This document shows positions 37,149 through 45,241 of a DNA stretch of 64,000 nt, in pieces (position 1 is the first letter of the stretch; the number at the start of each line of letters is the position of its first letter). Below the pieces are notes generated by a model, which saw nothing but the letters and a program-made list of their open reading frames with translations, ran no database searches and had not been told where the DNA came from. The stretch is from positions 62,001 through 126,000 of the forward strand of contig OMXV01000019.1 of assembly GCA_900315075.1 (NCBI GenBank), written 5' to 3'. Source of the stretch: an uncultured Prevotellaceae bacterium. GTDB lineage: Bacteria > Bacteroidota > Bacteroidia > Bacteroidales > Bacteroidaceae. The position numbers and the translations under genes were made by a program.

Positions 37149-38246
37149 ATGAAAATCTTACTGATAGGAGAATATAGTAATGTTCATGCAACATTGGCCA
37201 AAGGTTTGCGATGGATAGGGCATGAGGCGACTGTATTATCAAATGGTGATTTTTGGAAGAACTACCCCCGCGACATCGACCTTTCACGCCGTACTGGGAA
37301 AATAGGAGGACTGGCCTATTTCACCCATCTTTATACACTCTTGCCCCGACTGAAAGGATATGATGTGGTACAACTCATCAATCCTATGTTCTTGGAATTA
37401 AAAGCTCACCGTATATCACCCATCTATCGACACCTTCGCAAACACAACGGAAAAGTGATTCTCGGTGGTTTCGGCATGGATTGGTATTGGGTACACACTT
37501 GCATTACCGAGAAACCTCTTAGATACAGCGATTTCAACATCGGCGACCAACTTCGCACCAATGCAGACGCTCTCTGTGAACGGCAAGATTGGATTGGTAC
37601 TAACAAGGAACGACTCAATCAAATGATTGCAAACGACTGCGACGGCATTGTTACAGGTCTCTATGAATACTGGGTATGCTACCATCCTGTTTTCCCCGAC
37701 AAAACCACCTATATCCCCTATCCCATCGAGATGCCTGAGAACAATAGTTTTCTACCATGGAATACAGGCGATAAAGTCCGCATTTTCATTGGCATCAATA
37801 AAACCCGCAACGAATACAAGGGTACTGACATCATGCTGGCAGCTGCCCAACAAATGTTGGAAAAATACCCCGACCGTATGGAACTAAAAATTGCAGAGTC
37901 TGTACCATATACCCAATATCAGGATATGATGAATGGTTCAGATGCCATACTCGACCAACTATATAGTTACACGCCTTCGATGAACCCACTTCAGGCTATG
38001 GCGAAAGGCATCATTTGTATCGGTGGCGGCGAACCTGAAAACTACGAAATTCTCGGCGAAGAAGAGTTGAGGCCCATAATCAATGTGGAGCCTACCTTTG
38101 AAAGTGTTTGTCATGCCATTGAACAGCTAATTTTACATCCAGAACGTATCAACAAACTTAAAGCTGATAGTATTGAATACATCGCCCGCCACCACGAATA
38201 TCGGAAAGTGGCAAAGCAATATATCGATTTTTATTGTAGAATATGA
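37149..38246 (+). CDS. GT4-like glycosyltransferase
   Basis: 365 residues with a GT-B appearance. The N-terminal MKILLIGEYSNVHATLAKGLRWIGHEA is the first Rossmann unit. The C-terminal half has GDKVRIFIGINKTRNEYKGTD, and then YSYTPSMNPLQAMAKGIICIGGGEPENYE, which holds the Glu-containing donor-phosphate motif seen in GT4-type enzymes. It lacks a close match to a named enzyme. It is the last gene of the plus-strand polysaccharide operon. Confidence 0.8.
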   Translation: MKILLIGEYSNVHATLAKGLRWIGHEATVLSNGDFWKNYPRDIDLSRRTGKIGGLAYFTHLYTLLPRLKGYDVVQLINPMFLELKAHRISPIYRHLRKHNGKVILGGFGMDWYWVHTCITEKPLRYSDFNIGDQLRTNADALCERQDWIGTNKERLNQMIANDCDGIVTGLYEYWVCYHPVFPDKTTYIPYPIEMPENNSFLPWNTGDKVRIFIGINKTRNEYKGTDIMLAAAQQMLEKYPDRMELKIAESVPYTQYQDMMNGSDAILDQLYSYTPSMNPLQAMAKGIICIGGGEPENYEILGEEELRPIINVEPTFESVCHAIEQLILHPERINKLKADSIEYIARHHEYRKVAKQYIDFYCRI

Positions 38247-38318
38247 GGTGTTTAGGTCGCTTCGCTTGCAGGTGTTAAAGTAGCGCAGCGTGGTGGTTGT
38301 AAGGCTATATGGTGAAAC
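38244..38318 (+). repeat. Decayed copy of the palindromic leader element
   Basis: TTTAGGTCGCTTCGCTTGCAGG and TAAGGCTATATGG correspond to TTGAGGTCGCTACGCTTATAGG and TAAGGTGATATATG of the copy at 43354-43517. The central part is replaced by TAGCGCAGCGTGG. It overlaps the end of the glycosyltransferase gene by three bases. Confidence 0.5.
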
Positions 38319-38343
38319 ATGTAAGCACTATCTTGGGTATACT

Positions 38344-38385
38344 CTCACCCCTTACCTCTTACCTCTCACCCCTCACCCCTTACCT
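38344..38385 (+). repeat. 7-bp pyrimidine-rich array (6 units) in leader of the LUD gene
   Basis: Six exact 7-base units of CTCACCC or CTTACCT (38344-38385). The sense strand is pyrimidine-rich with an A in the middle, as is the complement of the array at 15864-15968 (TCTAACT). It ends 35 bases before the ATG of the LUD gene. Confidence 0.8.
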
Positions 38386-38420
38386 CTCTCAACTAACTTA
38401 TAAACTCAAAAACTCATAAT

Positions 38421-39059
38421 ATGAATCCAACAGAACAAAGAAATGAATTATTAGGACAGCGGATGATTAAGAATCTCAACCGCCGCCATATAGAAGCCTA
38501 TTACTGCCCAACGGCAGCAGAGGCTGTGAAAAAAGTATCAGAATTGATTCCCGATGGCAGTAGCGTGACATGGGGAGGGTCGATGACCATCAGGGATATG
38601 GGAATACCACAACTACTATGCAACCGCGGTACATTGGAAGTGCTCGACCGTGATAAGGCAGAAACACCCGAGGAAGTTCAAGAAATCTACCTAAGAGCAT
38701 TTACCTCCGATGTTTATTTGTCGAGTGCGAATGCCATTTCTGAGGATGGTGTAATCGTAAATATAGATGGCAATGGCAACCGCGTGGCTGCCATTACATG
38801 GGGACCAAAGAAAGTTATCTTCGTCATCGGCATAAACAAAGTGGCGCAGACCGTGGAGGCAGCATTAGCACGGGCTCGTAGCACGGCATCTCCAATCAAT
38901 GCCCAGCGCTTCGATATCAATACTCCATGCAAAACCGACGGTGTATGCCATAACTGCAACTCCACCGACTGCGTATGCAGCTATGTACATTTCCTACGCA
39001 ACTCACGCAATAAAGGTCGCCATGTCGTAGTATTGGTTGGTGAGGATTTAGGGTATTGA
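38421..39059 (+). CDS. LUD domain protein (LutC/YkgG-like)
   Basis: 212 residues, one LUD (DUF162) domain. GSSVTWGGSMTIRDMGIPQLL is the typical glycine-rich N-terminal motif, then DVYLSSANAISEDGVIVNIDGNGNRVAAI and KKVIFVIGINKVAQTVEAALAR. Family members take part in lactate oxidation (LutC) when paired with LutA and LutB, but no such partners are adjacent, so a lactate role is uncertain here. A cysteine-rich segment (CKTDGVCHNCNSTDCVC) near the C-terminus could bind metal. It converges with the rhodanese gene, the two overlapping by 12 bases. Confidence 0.88.
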   Translation: MNPTEQRNELLGQRMIKNLNRRHIEAYYCPTAAEAVKKVSELIPDGSSVTWGGSMTIRDMGIPQLLCNRGTLEVLDRDKAETPEEVQEIYLRAFTSDVYLSSANAISEDGVIVNIDGNGNRVAAITWGPKKVIFVIGINKVAQTVEAALARARSTASPINAQRFDINTPCKTDGVCHNCNSTDCVCSYVHFLRNSRNKGRHVVVLVGEDLGY

Positions 39060-39443
39060 ACTAACTACGGGCATCTGTTCATCTTTCCATGCGATGATGC
39101 CGCCTTTGAGATTAACGACCTTATATCCCTTCTCTGCCAGCATTCCCGCAGCATTGGCCGACCGACGACCACTTCTGCAATAGACGGCAACAACTTTAGT
39201 TGTGTCCAAGCGTTCCACAGCTTGGTCTATAAAACCCTGTTTTTTCACATCGATGTTGAACGCACCATCAAGATGTGCCTCACTATATTCCTCTGCGGTC
39301 CTCACATCGAGCAGCTGCACATCTGGGTTCTGTATCAACTCAGCAAACCCCTTCACGTCAACATTGTCGAAATGCTCCTGTCCACAAGCTGAACTTGCAT
39401 GCAAGCCCAGCAAAACCATGATATAAGAAATTATTTTTTTCAT
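39048..39443 (-). CDS. Exported rhodanese-like protein
   Basis: 131 residues. The signal peptide ends HASSACG, and a lipobox-type Cys20 suggests a lipoprotein. The single rhodanese domain has LLDVRTAEEYSEAHLDGAFNI and the active-site loop YCRSGRRSA with the persulfide-forming Cys89. It would carry sulfur or reduce thiols in the periplasm. The 3' end overlaps the LUD gene by 12 bases on the other strand. Its leader contains a 13-bp cruciform (39458-39520). Confidence 0.88.
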   Translation of the reverse strand: MKKIISYIMVLLGLHASSACGQEHFDNVDVKGFAELIQNPDVQLLDVRTAEEYSEAHLDGAFNIDVKKQGFIDQAVERLDTTKVVAVYCRSGRRSANAAGMLAEKGYKVVNLKGGIIAWKDEQMPVVSSIP

Positions 39444-39457
39444 AAGGCAAAAAAGAA

Positions 39458-39520
39458 GGAAGTTAAAGTGTTATGCAATGTCTTACATTGGCAAGGCATG
39501 TCACAATCACTTTAACTTCC
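39458..39520. repeat. 13-bp perfect inverted repeat with inner hairpin
   Basis: GGAAGTTAAAGTG (39458-39470) and CACTTTAACTTCC (39508-39520) pair exactly. The 37-base loop has its own stem CAATGT/ACATTG. It lies 15 bases before the rhodanese start in the sense direction and after the MMGQ-repeat gene. A second hairpin TGCAGG..CCTGCA is at 39539-39557. Neither is followed by a T-run. Confidence 0.65.
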
Positions 39521-39591
39521 ATCGGTATTCATAGGTGTGCAGGCATTATCCTGCATCACCATCAGAATACCACTATCACTAATTTAATAAT

Positions 39592-40116
39592 TTATTCGTA
39601 GTATTCAATCGTACGAGTCTGCTCCATCTCCTGACCCATTGCGGACACCTTGCGGCTGATCCAGTTGCCACGATCATCATATTTATAGTCAGTATAAGGA
39701 ATTTCCATATCCTGACCCATCATGTTCATAGACACCTTTGCAGGAGCACCTTTCTCGTTATAGGTGATTTTCTGTTCAATATCCTGACCCATCATATTCT
39801 GTATCTGGCTCTTGACTTTGCCATTCTCCCACTTGAACTTGATAGTCATTTCCATATCCTGACCCATCATATTCATCTTTATCTTAGCAGACTGTAGGTA
39901 GCCGTCAGCATCATATTTGGCATCACTCATGCCTTCCTGCTGCATCTTACCATCCTCTGTGAAAGTAATGGTCTGCTCCTGACCCATCATAGCTGTCTGA
40001 CGAATCGACTTCACTGGACCTGTGGCATCATTAGCCTCAACATCGTGGAACTTTGTTTGTGCCTGCATTGCGAATGGAACGATGAGCAGGGCCATCATCA
40101 TAAAAAATTTCTTCAT
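39592..40116 (-). CDS. Secreted protein with repeated MMGQDME motif, unknown function
   Basis: 174 residues, signal peptide ending AMQAQ. The mature part is a chain of beta-strand-like units, each with MMGQ or AMGQ followed by acidic and hydrophobic residues: positions 43, 83, 108, 132 and 159. Between them are NEKGAPAKV, YDADGYLQSA and YDDRGNWISRK, similar to YD/RHS-type turn motifs (YDxxGN). The DNA coding for MMGQ (TCCTGACCCATCAT on the plus strand) is nearly identical each time, so the units arose by duplication or conversion. I do not recognise a family, but a surface beta-structure is likely. Confidence 0.8.
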   Translation of the reverse strand: MKKFFMMMALLIVPFAMQAQTKFHDVEANDATGPVKSIRQTAMMGQEQTITFTEDGKMQQEGMSDAKYDADGYLQSAKIKMNMMGQDMEMTIKFKWENGKVKSQIQNMMGQDIEQKITYNEKGAPAKVSMNMMGQDMEIPYTDYKYDDRGNWISRKVSAMGQEMEQTRTIEYYE

Positions 40117-40183
40117 AGTTTTTTAAATTTGTGTTGAAATAATTAAGTTGTAAAAATAAATCCTTTATCTATAGGTTTGCACC

Positions 40184-40191
40184 CAAAAGTA
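40184..40191 (-). promoter_or_regulatory. -7 promoter box for the MMGQ-repeat gene
   Basis: TACTTTTG on the minus strand, 68 bases before the start. The -33 position has TTTA at 20 nt, one change from TTTG. A palindrome GTGTATTTATACAC (40193-40206) lies in the spacer and could be an operator. Confidence 0.5.
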
Positions 40192-40206
40192 AGTGTATTT
40201 ATACAC

Positions 40207-40482
40207 TCACCTAAACTTTGACGATATATAGGCAAAAAGGTTTAATAATAGAATAAAAAAAGTTGCAGCGAGAAGATAACAGCCTCAGGGCTTTGCCCTG
40301 AGGTAATTGCTCTTTGGCTTATAGGTCGTCTGAATAAAAAATGCCCTTAAGAAGTTTCAATTATCAATGGTAATGTCCCTTTAACTACCCTTTAAATAAT
40401 TTAAATTGAACGAATGCGAAACTTGCATAAATTGAATTAATAGTATTGAGTATGTATGAATTCAAATTATTTGCTAAAAAAA
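40207..40482. other. Non-coding gap upstream of tRNA-Ser(CGA)
   Basis: AT-rich with no convincing gene. It contains a perfect 9-bp hairpin CCTCAGGGC-TTT-GCCCTGAGG (40283-40303) without a T-run. Nothing else is recognised. Confidence 0.5.
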
Positions 40483-40513
40483 TTTGCAGTATCAATTTTT
40501 ATAATTATCTTTG
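40483..40513 (+). promoter_or_regulatory. Promoter of tRNA-Ser(CGA)
   Basis: TTTG (40483-40486), spacer of 19, TATCTTTG (40506-40513). Perfect consensus, 18 bases before the mature tRNA 5' end. Confidence 0.85.
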
Positions 40514-40531
40514 CAGCCGCAAAGAGATAAA

Positions 40532-40619
40532 GGAAGGTTGGCAGAGTGATCGATCGCGCTGGACTCGAAATCCGGTATACCCCTTTCGGGTATCGGGGGT
40601 TTGAATCCCTCACCTTCCG
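40532..40619 (+). tRNA. tRNA-Ser (anticodon CGA)
   Basis: 88 nt with a perfect 7-bp acceptor stem GGAAGGT/ACCTTCC and discriminator G. The anticodon stem CTGGA/TCCGG has loop CTCGAAA with anticodon CGA at 40566-40568. The long variable arm (TATACCCCTTTCGGGTAT) marks class II tRNA-Ser, and the T arm is GGGGG-TTTGAAT-CCCTC. The CCA end is not encoded. The last 16 bases are duplicated in inverted orientation at 54601-54616. Confidence 0.97.
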
Positions 40620-40702
40620 CAAACATTTAAAAGAGAGCTATTTAGCTCTCTTTTTTCTATGAAATAAATTGATTGGAGGAATTCACTCGACTTTATTAGC
40701 AT
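40604..40702 (+). repeat. Left copy of inverted ~98-bp duplication (includes tRNA-Ser 3' end)
   Basis: From within the T arm of the tRNA through the terminator to CTTTATTAGCAT. Its reverse complement is present at 54519-54616 with about four or five differences. The two copies bracket about 13.8 kb. Confidence 0.9.
40629..40656 (+). terminator. Terminator of tRNA-Ser(CGA)
   Basis: AGAGAGCTA-TT-TAGCTCTCT followed by a run of T. The inverted copy (54564-54592) serves tRNA-Ser(UGA) on the other strand. Confidence 0.9.
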
Positions 40703-40716
40703 AACCCATCAGCAAG

Positions 40717-40808
40717 CATTCACAAGCTCCAGTTTCGTCTGACTTATAGCCGCTACGCTTGCAAGCTTTAAGGCAATATATGCATGGCTAACGATATGCT
40801 TGAGCGTA
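40717..40808 (-). repeat. Diverged half of the palindromic leader element
   Basis: CAAGCTCCAGTTTCGTCTG, CGCTACGCTTGCAAG.TTTAAGG.AATATATG.ATGG.TAACGA matches the first ~90 bases of the copy at 43354-43517 in the same orientation, with scattered changes. It lies between the tRNA-end repeat and the M28 peptidase stop. Confidence 0.7.
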
Positions 40809-40824
40809 GATTTGTGCATCATGA

Positions 40825-42081
40825 TTAATATTGTTCAACAAAGTCACTCACCAACCTGAACACCGATTCGTAACTTTCGAAACGAACGGTCTTATATGTA
40901 TCGAAGATGGTATGATAATATTGGAAGGCATCGCCCTCTTTGTTCTCCAAGAAGATGCAGGGGACATGATGTGTGGCAAAAGGATAATGGTCGCTGTTGG
41001 CAGCCAATTCGCCACGTTGCAAATCCTTGAAGTGGTGCTTGCACAAATTAATCTTTTCAAAGAGCGAAAAACCTCGCATACCTTCATCACTCACTTCACA
41101 GTATAATGCGGGGTTATTGTCACCTATCATATCTATATTAAATAGGTATTTAATCTGGTGCAACGGTACAATAGGATGCTCTACGTACCAATTTGACCCT
41201 TGTAGGTTGGCATCCTCACCCGAGAAAGCGATAAAATACATATCGTATGGTGGGCGATTTTTTGCGTAGTGTTCTGCCAATGTCACAATAGCGGCAGTAC
41301 CTGAGGCGTTGTCATTGGCACCAGCATAAAAGATTTTCTTACCCAAATTTCCCAAATGGTCATAATGAGCCGTGAACACATAACAACTGTCATGCTGCAG
41401 ACCTTCCACTTTGGCGATAACATTGAAGCATTCATAATCTTTCAGGAACTTATTATCTACTTCAACACGGACGCTTTTCACACCCTCTATAGCTTCTGGT
41501 GTTACCCATAGAATAGGCTTATCAACTACACGCTGACCATAAGCTTTGAAAAATTTGATGGGTGCCTCCCATGTGTAAATAAGTCCAGCGTTGGTACACT
41601 CACCTGCTTTTTGCAAGCGGGAGAAGACATCACGGTGACGATATGTAAACCAAAATTCACATGCCACCAAACTATTTATGTATTCAGGCTTGGCCAAGTC
41701 GGCAAACATTCGTTCTGCATCAAAGTTCAATGTATCTACATGATAGACGGGGAAAGTCCCGTGTACTCCAGGGGAATATTCCCGCATGGAGAAATCAACA
41801 CCAGCTTGGAGTTTCTTTCCATCAGTCCACATTTTCATCTGACCGCAAAACGTATTGATATCCAGTTTGAAAGGTTGGATGGCAACTTCACTCACTCCCA
41901 CCTTTTCAAACTCTTTCTTTAGGAATTTACCAGCTTTGTTGGCACCGTCCTTAGCATAGCCACGCCCTTGATATTTGGCCGAGCTCAACTCCTTTACAAC
42001 CTGTTTGAAAAGTTTTATGTCTTGCGCATCAACATATAAACAGGTTAGAGTCATAAGAATGATTATAACAGTCTTGTTCAT
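40825..42081 (-). CDS. Secreted M28-family metallopeptidase
   Basis: 418 residues with a signal peptide ending VDAQ. The M28 zinc-peptidase core is in the C-terminal half: FTAHYDHLGN, GANDNASGTAAIVTLAEHY, IAFSGEDANLQGS with the catalytic Glu, FNIDMIGDN and a last metal His in the YYHTIFDTY segment. The middle holds a PA-like insertion. Family members are aminopeptidases or glutaminyl cyclase-like enzymes in the periplasm or on the surface. It is the third of a minus-strand series after two esterases, at 64 bases from the nearer one. Confidence 0.9.
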   Translation of the reverse strand: MNKTVIIILMTLTCLYVDAQDIKLFKQVVKELSSAKYQGRGYAKDGANKAGKFLKKEFEKVGVSEVAIQPFKLDINTFCGQMKMWTDGKKLQAGVDFSMREYSPGVHGTFPVYHVDTLNFDAERMFADLAKPEYINSLVACEFWFTYRHRDVFSRLQKAGECTNAGLIYTWEAPIKFFKAYGQRVVDKPILWVTPEAIEGVKSVRVEVDNKFLKDYECFNVIAKVEGLQHDSCYVFTAHYDHLGNLGKKIFYAGANDNASGTAAIVTLAEHYAKNRPPYDMYFIAFSGEDANLQGSNWYVEHPIVPLHQIKYLFNIDMIGDNNPALYCEVSDEGMRGFSLFEKINLCKHHFKDLQRGELAANSDHYPFATHHVPCIFLENKEGDAFQYYHTIFDTYKTVRFESYESVFRLVSDFVEQY

Positions 42082-42145
42082 GTCTTGCTATTATTCAATT
42101 CATACCCATTAGTAGGTTGCTTTATCATTTCCAATTCAAAATGGA

Positions 42146-43318
42146 TTATTTAAACAGATACTGAGCAAATTCGTGTAACGATTTTCGCCAGACTTGCCAC
42201 TCGTGGTCACCAGGATAGGAATTGAAAAGCACTTCTACACCTCCGTCACGCATTTTCTTCACGATATTGCGTGTATAGTCGATTCGTGGGTCCTGCTCAC
42301 CACAACTCATAAAGAATACGTCAAACTGCTTATTAAATGCCTTGGTATCTGTCAATATGCCGGGCACCTCGGTCTCAAGATCAAAGTTTGATGCTCCTGA
42401 TATACCTCCGAACATACCTGTTGAAAACACGCCCACATTGGCAAACACTTCTGGGTCGCGCAGTCCGATATAGAAAGACTGTCCACCACCCATCGACAAT
42501 CCGCACATAGCGCGACTCTTACGGTCTTTTATGACACGATAGTTTTTCTCAACAAACGGAATGACATTCTCTAATAGTTCGCTGCGAAATGTCTGCATAC
42601 CTTGCCAACTATATCCGCCTCCAAATCCACCATTGCGAGACCTAACATTGCTATTAGCACTAACAACAATCATCGGTTTGGCTTTACCTGCTGCAATAAG
42701 ATTATCCATAATCTGAGCTGTGCGGCCCTGCTCCATCCAACCTCGATGATCCTCACCTCCACCGTGTTGGATATAGACTACAGGATATTCCTGTAGGTTC
42801 TCGTTGTAATCTGCTGGGGTATAGACCATCAGTGGGCGCCATGACTCATCAACCTTGGAATAGTAATAAACCGTTCTTACCTCACCATGAGGGACATTCT
42901 GCACCTCAAAATCGCTCATTCCGGTCTCCGCTATCTCTATTGCACTCGACCATCTACTGCATCCATAGAATGACTGACTTGCAGGATCAGCCGTTGACAC
43001 ACCATCGATAATGAGTGAATAATAATGAAATCCAGGCACCTGCGGTTTGGTTGTCACTGTCCAGATACCACCTTCCTGCTTGGTCATATCATACTTGTTA
43101 CCGCCCAGATCTATCTGTATATTCTGTGCTTGTGAGGAATTCACACGGAACATCACACTGTTATCCTGTAGCACACGCGGATACCCATTGCGGTTGATAT
43201 TAGTTACCGGGGAATACGAACCCTCTGGGAAATTTTCTCGGTGAACTCCCTGAGCTGCGATTTCACAGCAAAATGCAGCTGCAAGTATGACAGCAAACAT
43301 AGATTTGATAGTTTTCAT
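42146..43318 (-). CDS. Secreted esterase of the feruloyl/acetyl esterase (CE1-like) type
   Basis: 390 residues from the ATG at 43318, which begins the signal peptide (MKTIKSMFAVILAAAFCCEIAAQ, split). A frame open for 46 codons upstream runs through the palindromic element and is rejected. The N-terminal ~110 residues are an E-set/CBM48-like domain (RNGYPRVLQDNSVMFRVNSSQ, MTKQEGGIWTVTTKPQVPGFHYY). The esterase D domain follows with YPVVYIQHGGGEDHRGW, nucleophile motif CGLSMGGGQ, and a final PGDHEWQVWRKSLHEF with the His. Such enzymes remove ferulate or acetate from xylan. A GH51 arabinofuranosidase in the same block supports arabinoxylan use. Confidence 0.88.
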   Translation of the reverse strand: MKTIKSMFAVILAAAFCCEIAAQGVHRENFPEGSYSPVTNINRNGYPRVLQDNSVMFRVNSSQAQNIQIDLGGNKYDMTKQEGGIWTVTTKPQVPGFHYYSLIIDGVSTADPASQSFYGCSRWSSAIEIAETGMSDFEVQNVPHGEVRTVYYYSKVDESWRPLMVYTPADYNENLQEYPVVYIQHGGGEDHRGWMEQGRTAQIMDNLIAAGKAKPMIVVSANSNVRSRNGGFGGGYSWQGMQTFRSELLENVIPFVEKNYRVIKDRKSRAMCGLSMGGGQSFYIGLRDPEVFANVGVFSTGMFGGISGASNFDLETEVPGILTDTKAFNKQFDVFFMSCGEQDPRIDYTRNIVKKMRDGGVEVLFNSYPGDHEWQVWRKSLHEFAQYLFK

Positions 43319-43353
43319 AAATATAATCCTTATTTGTGTTTTGTAATATAACT

Positions 43354-43517
43354 CAACTTTCGCAAGCTCCAGTTTCGTTTGGTTTTGAGTTTTTGAGGTC
43401 GCTACGCTTATAGGTTTTAAGGTGATATATGTATGGATAACGACATATTTGGGCAAATCTCACCTCATAACCTAAAGATTTCATAACCTAGAAGTTGAGG
43501 ACTTACGAAACTTCAGT
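43354..43517 (-). repeat. Palindromic leader element, full copy (minus sense)
   Basis: About 164 bases. In the minus sense it begins CTGAAGTTTCGTAAGTCC and ends GGAGCTTGCGAAAGTTG, so the ends are inverted repeats of each other (AAGTTTCG.AAG / CTTGCGAAAGTT). Inside, GGTTATGA.. units pair with ..ACCTCAAAA.. units, so the whole element can fold as a long imperfect hairpin. It lies in the leader of the esterase gene, 35 bases before its ATG. The other full copy is at 46155-46327 in opposite orientation, with over 90 percent similarity by eye. Confidence 0.9.
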
Positions 43518-43554
43518 AACATAACCTTAAAACCTGACTTAAACTAAATATCGA

Positions 43555-44919
43555 TTAATTGTCGAAATTTACGTTAAATATCTTAACAAATGGATTTGCA
43601 AGAGTGAATGGTGGCCAACCCTCTCGATTTTGCCCATTAGGATCACCATATTTGGCGAAATTTGTCCAAAAGTCCATTATTTCGTCAGCAAGAATATAGT
43701 CGGCATTCATCATTGGACGCCAACTGCGGTCCAAAGTGTGGAACATATACCACAACTCTGCAGAGTGGAATGCCCCATCGTGGGTACCAGGCAGTTTTCG
43801 TGCAAAAAGATACTGATAGGCAGGCCGATGATCGAGGGAGTCGCGTAGAAAACAAAACTCATCAATCTGTTTCCCCATCGGACGGATATCGTCCAGCGTG
43901 CAGCCTATCATATACTGAGCATCTGCCAAATGTTGCTTTCTGGCGGCGTCATCGAAAGATTCTGTTAGTAGGATTCCATCGATATGGGGCCTGAATAGTC
44001 CCATGCCATCTGACTTAAAAATACGGAGCAACTCTTCGGCTGAAGCATTACGCATCTCTTTCAGTGTATGGTATCCAAATTTGTCCATGAATCCTTTTCC
44101 AGTCTCCTCTGCTTGCTTTTGGCCTACATCTAAGCCTGTGGTTTGGCTGATGCCACCTCCGCTCTGTATCACGGCATTTCTAATCAACCCCTTGGATAAT
44201 GGTGAGGAAACAAGGTTTTTGACACTTGCGGCCCCTGCACTCTGTCCCAAAACAGTGATGTTATTGGGGTCGCCACCAAACTTCGCGATATTGTTATATA
44301 CCCATTTTAAGGCAGCCACTTGGTCGTAAGTACCATAGTTGCCAGATGTGCCATCAGATGTTTCTGCCGACAACTCAGGATGAGCAAGAAAGCCGAAAAT
44401 GCCTAAGCGATAGTTGATAGTAACAAGTATCACACCTCGCTTAGCCCACGCATCACCATCCATGGTAATCTCATGGCCATATCCATTAAAGTAGGCACCC
44501 CCATGCACCCAAAATGCTACAGGCAAACGATTTTCTGAATGACCAACAGCTTTTGTGGGAGTCCAGATGTTCAAATAGAGGCAATCCTCACTTTGCACCG
44601 TCTGTTCCTTCCAATAAAACTCATTTCCATAGAATGTGCCAACTGCATTACCGGGTTGCCAACAAATATTACTAAACGTGTCGGCCTTTCTGATGCCTTC
44701 CCATTTAACGACTGGTTGTGGTCGTTTCCAACGAAGTTCGCCTACTGGAGGTGCCGCATATGGAACGCCCCTAAAGACAGTGACATCATCCGACGCAGAA
44801 GCGACTCCTTGGATTTTTCCACCTTCAATATTGACAATAGGTGCTTGCCCCCAGACAAAGGTGGCCATCATACTAACGGATAAAAAAGCCAATAGTTTTT
44901 TGATTGTCATTTTATTCAT
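43555..44919 (-). CDS. Secreted type-B carboxylesterase (paralogue)
   Basis: 454 residues from ATG 44919, with signal peptide ending VWGQ. Family blocks are GVPYAAPPVGELRW, EDCLYLNIW, HGGAYFNGYG for the oxyanion hole, nucleophile in LGQSAGAASV, and GAFHSAELWYMF for the His. It is about 50 residues shorter than the esterase at 12413-13936 because it lacks the Gly/Met-rich inserts. It is the first gene of the esterase-esterase-peptidase series, 236 bases before the second esterase, with the palindromic element in the gap. Substrate unknown; plant or xenobiotic esters are likely. Confidence 0.9.
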   Translation of the reverse strand: MNKMTIKKLLAFLSVSMMATFVWGQAPIVNIEGGKIQGVASASDDVTVFRGVPYAAPPVGELRWKRPQPVVKWEGIRKADTFSNICWQPGNAVGTFYGNEFYWKEQTVQSEDCLYLNIWTPTKAVGHSENRLPVAFWVHGGAYFNGYGHEITMDGDAWAKRGVILVTINYRLGIFGFLAHPELSAETSDGTSGNYGTYDQVAALKWVYNNIAKFGGDPNNITVLGQSAGAASVKNLVSSPLSKGLIRNAVIQSGGGISQTTGLDVGQKQAEETGKGFMDKFGYHTLKEMRNASAEELLRIFKSDGMGLFRPHIDGILLTESFDDAARKQHLADAQYMIGCTLDDIRPMGKQIDEFCFLRDSLDHRPAYQYLFARKLPGTHDGAFHSAELWYMFHTLDRSWRPMMNADYILADEIMDFWTNFAKYGDPNGQNREGWPPFTLANPFVKIFNVNFDN

Positions 44920-45024
44920 ATCTTCTTTTATGATTATCAATATATTTTACCAAGAAGGTAATCAAAATTATCTGTAACTATCATTCTCATTGGTATTATG
45001 AGCTGAGATTTCACTATTTGCTTA

Positions 45025-45032
45025 CAAAGGTA
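45025..45032 (-). promoter_or_regulatory. -7 promoter box for the carboxylesterase
   Basis: TACCTTTG on the minus strand, 106 bases before the carboxylesterase start. The -33 element is unclear. The rest of the 322-base divergent gap (44920-45241) contains only this and the opposite promoter. Confidence 0.5.
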
Positions 45033-45174
45033 ATAAAAAACTTGATGAAACCACTCAAATCGGCACATTTTTGTAAAAAACTTTTTTCTTTCATTGAAAG
45101 TGGAGGAATGAAAAGGCATACTGCCATTATGCAAACGAACTGTTCGTCACAAATTGAACTGATTATCCCAAATA

Positions 45175-45206
45175 TTTGGTGAATTTTGCAACAACATGTA
45201 ACTTTG
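45175..45206 (+). promoter_or_regulatory. Promoter of the GNAT gene
   Basis: TTTG (45175-45178), spacer of 20, TAACTTTG (45199-45206). Leader of about 30 bases to the ATG at 45242. Confidence 0.75.
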
Positions 45207-45241
45207 CAATTGAAACACAAAAAACTATATAGAATACGACA

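Noticed and set aside
38421-39059. lutABC lactate operon
   Set aside because: Only one LUD protein is present; no LutA or LutB partner is adjacent.
43319-43456. 46-codon N-terminal extension of the esterase
   Set aside because: It is translation of the palindromic element. The signal peptide begins at the ATG at 43318.
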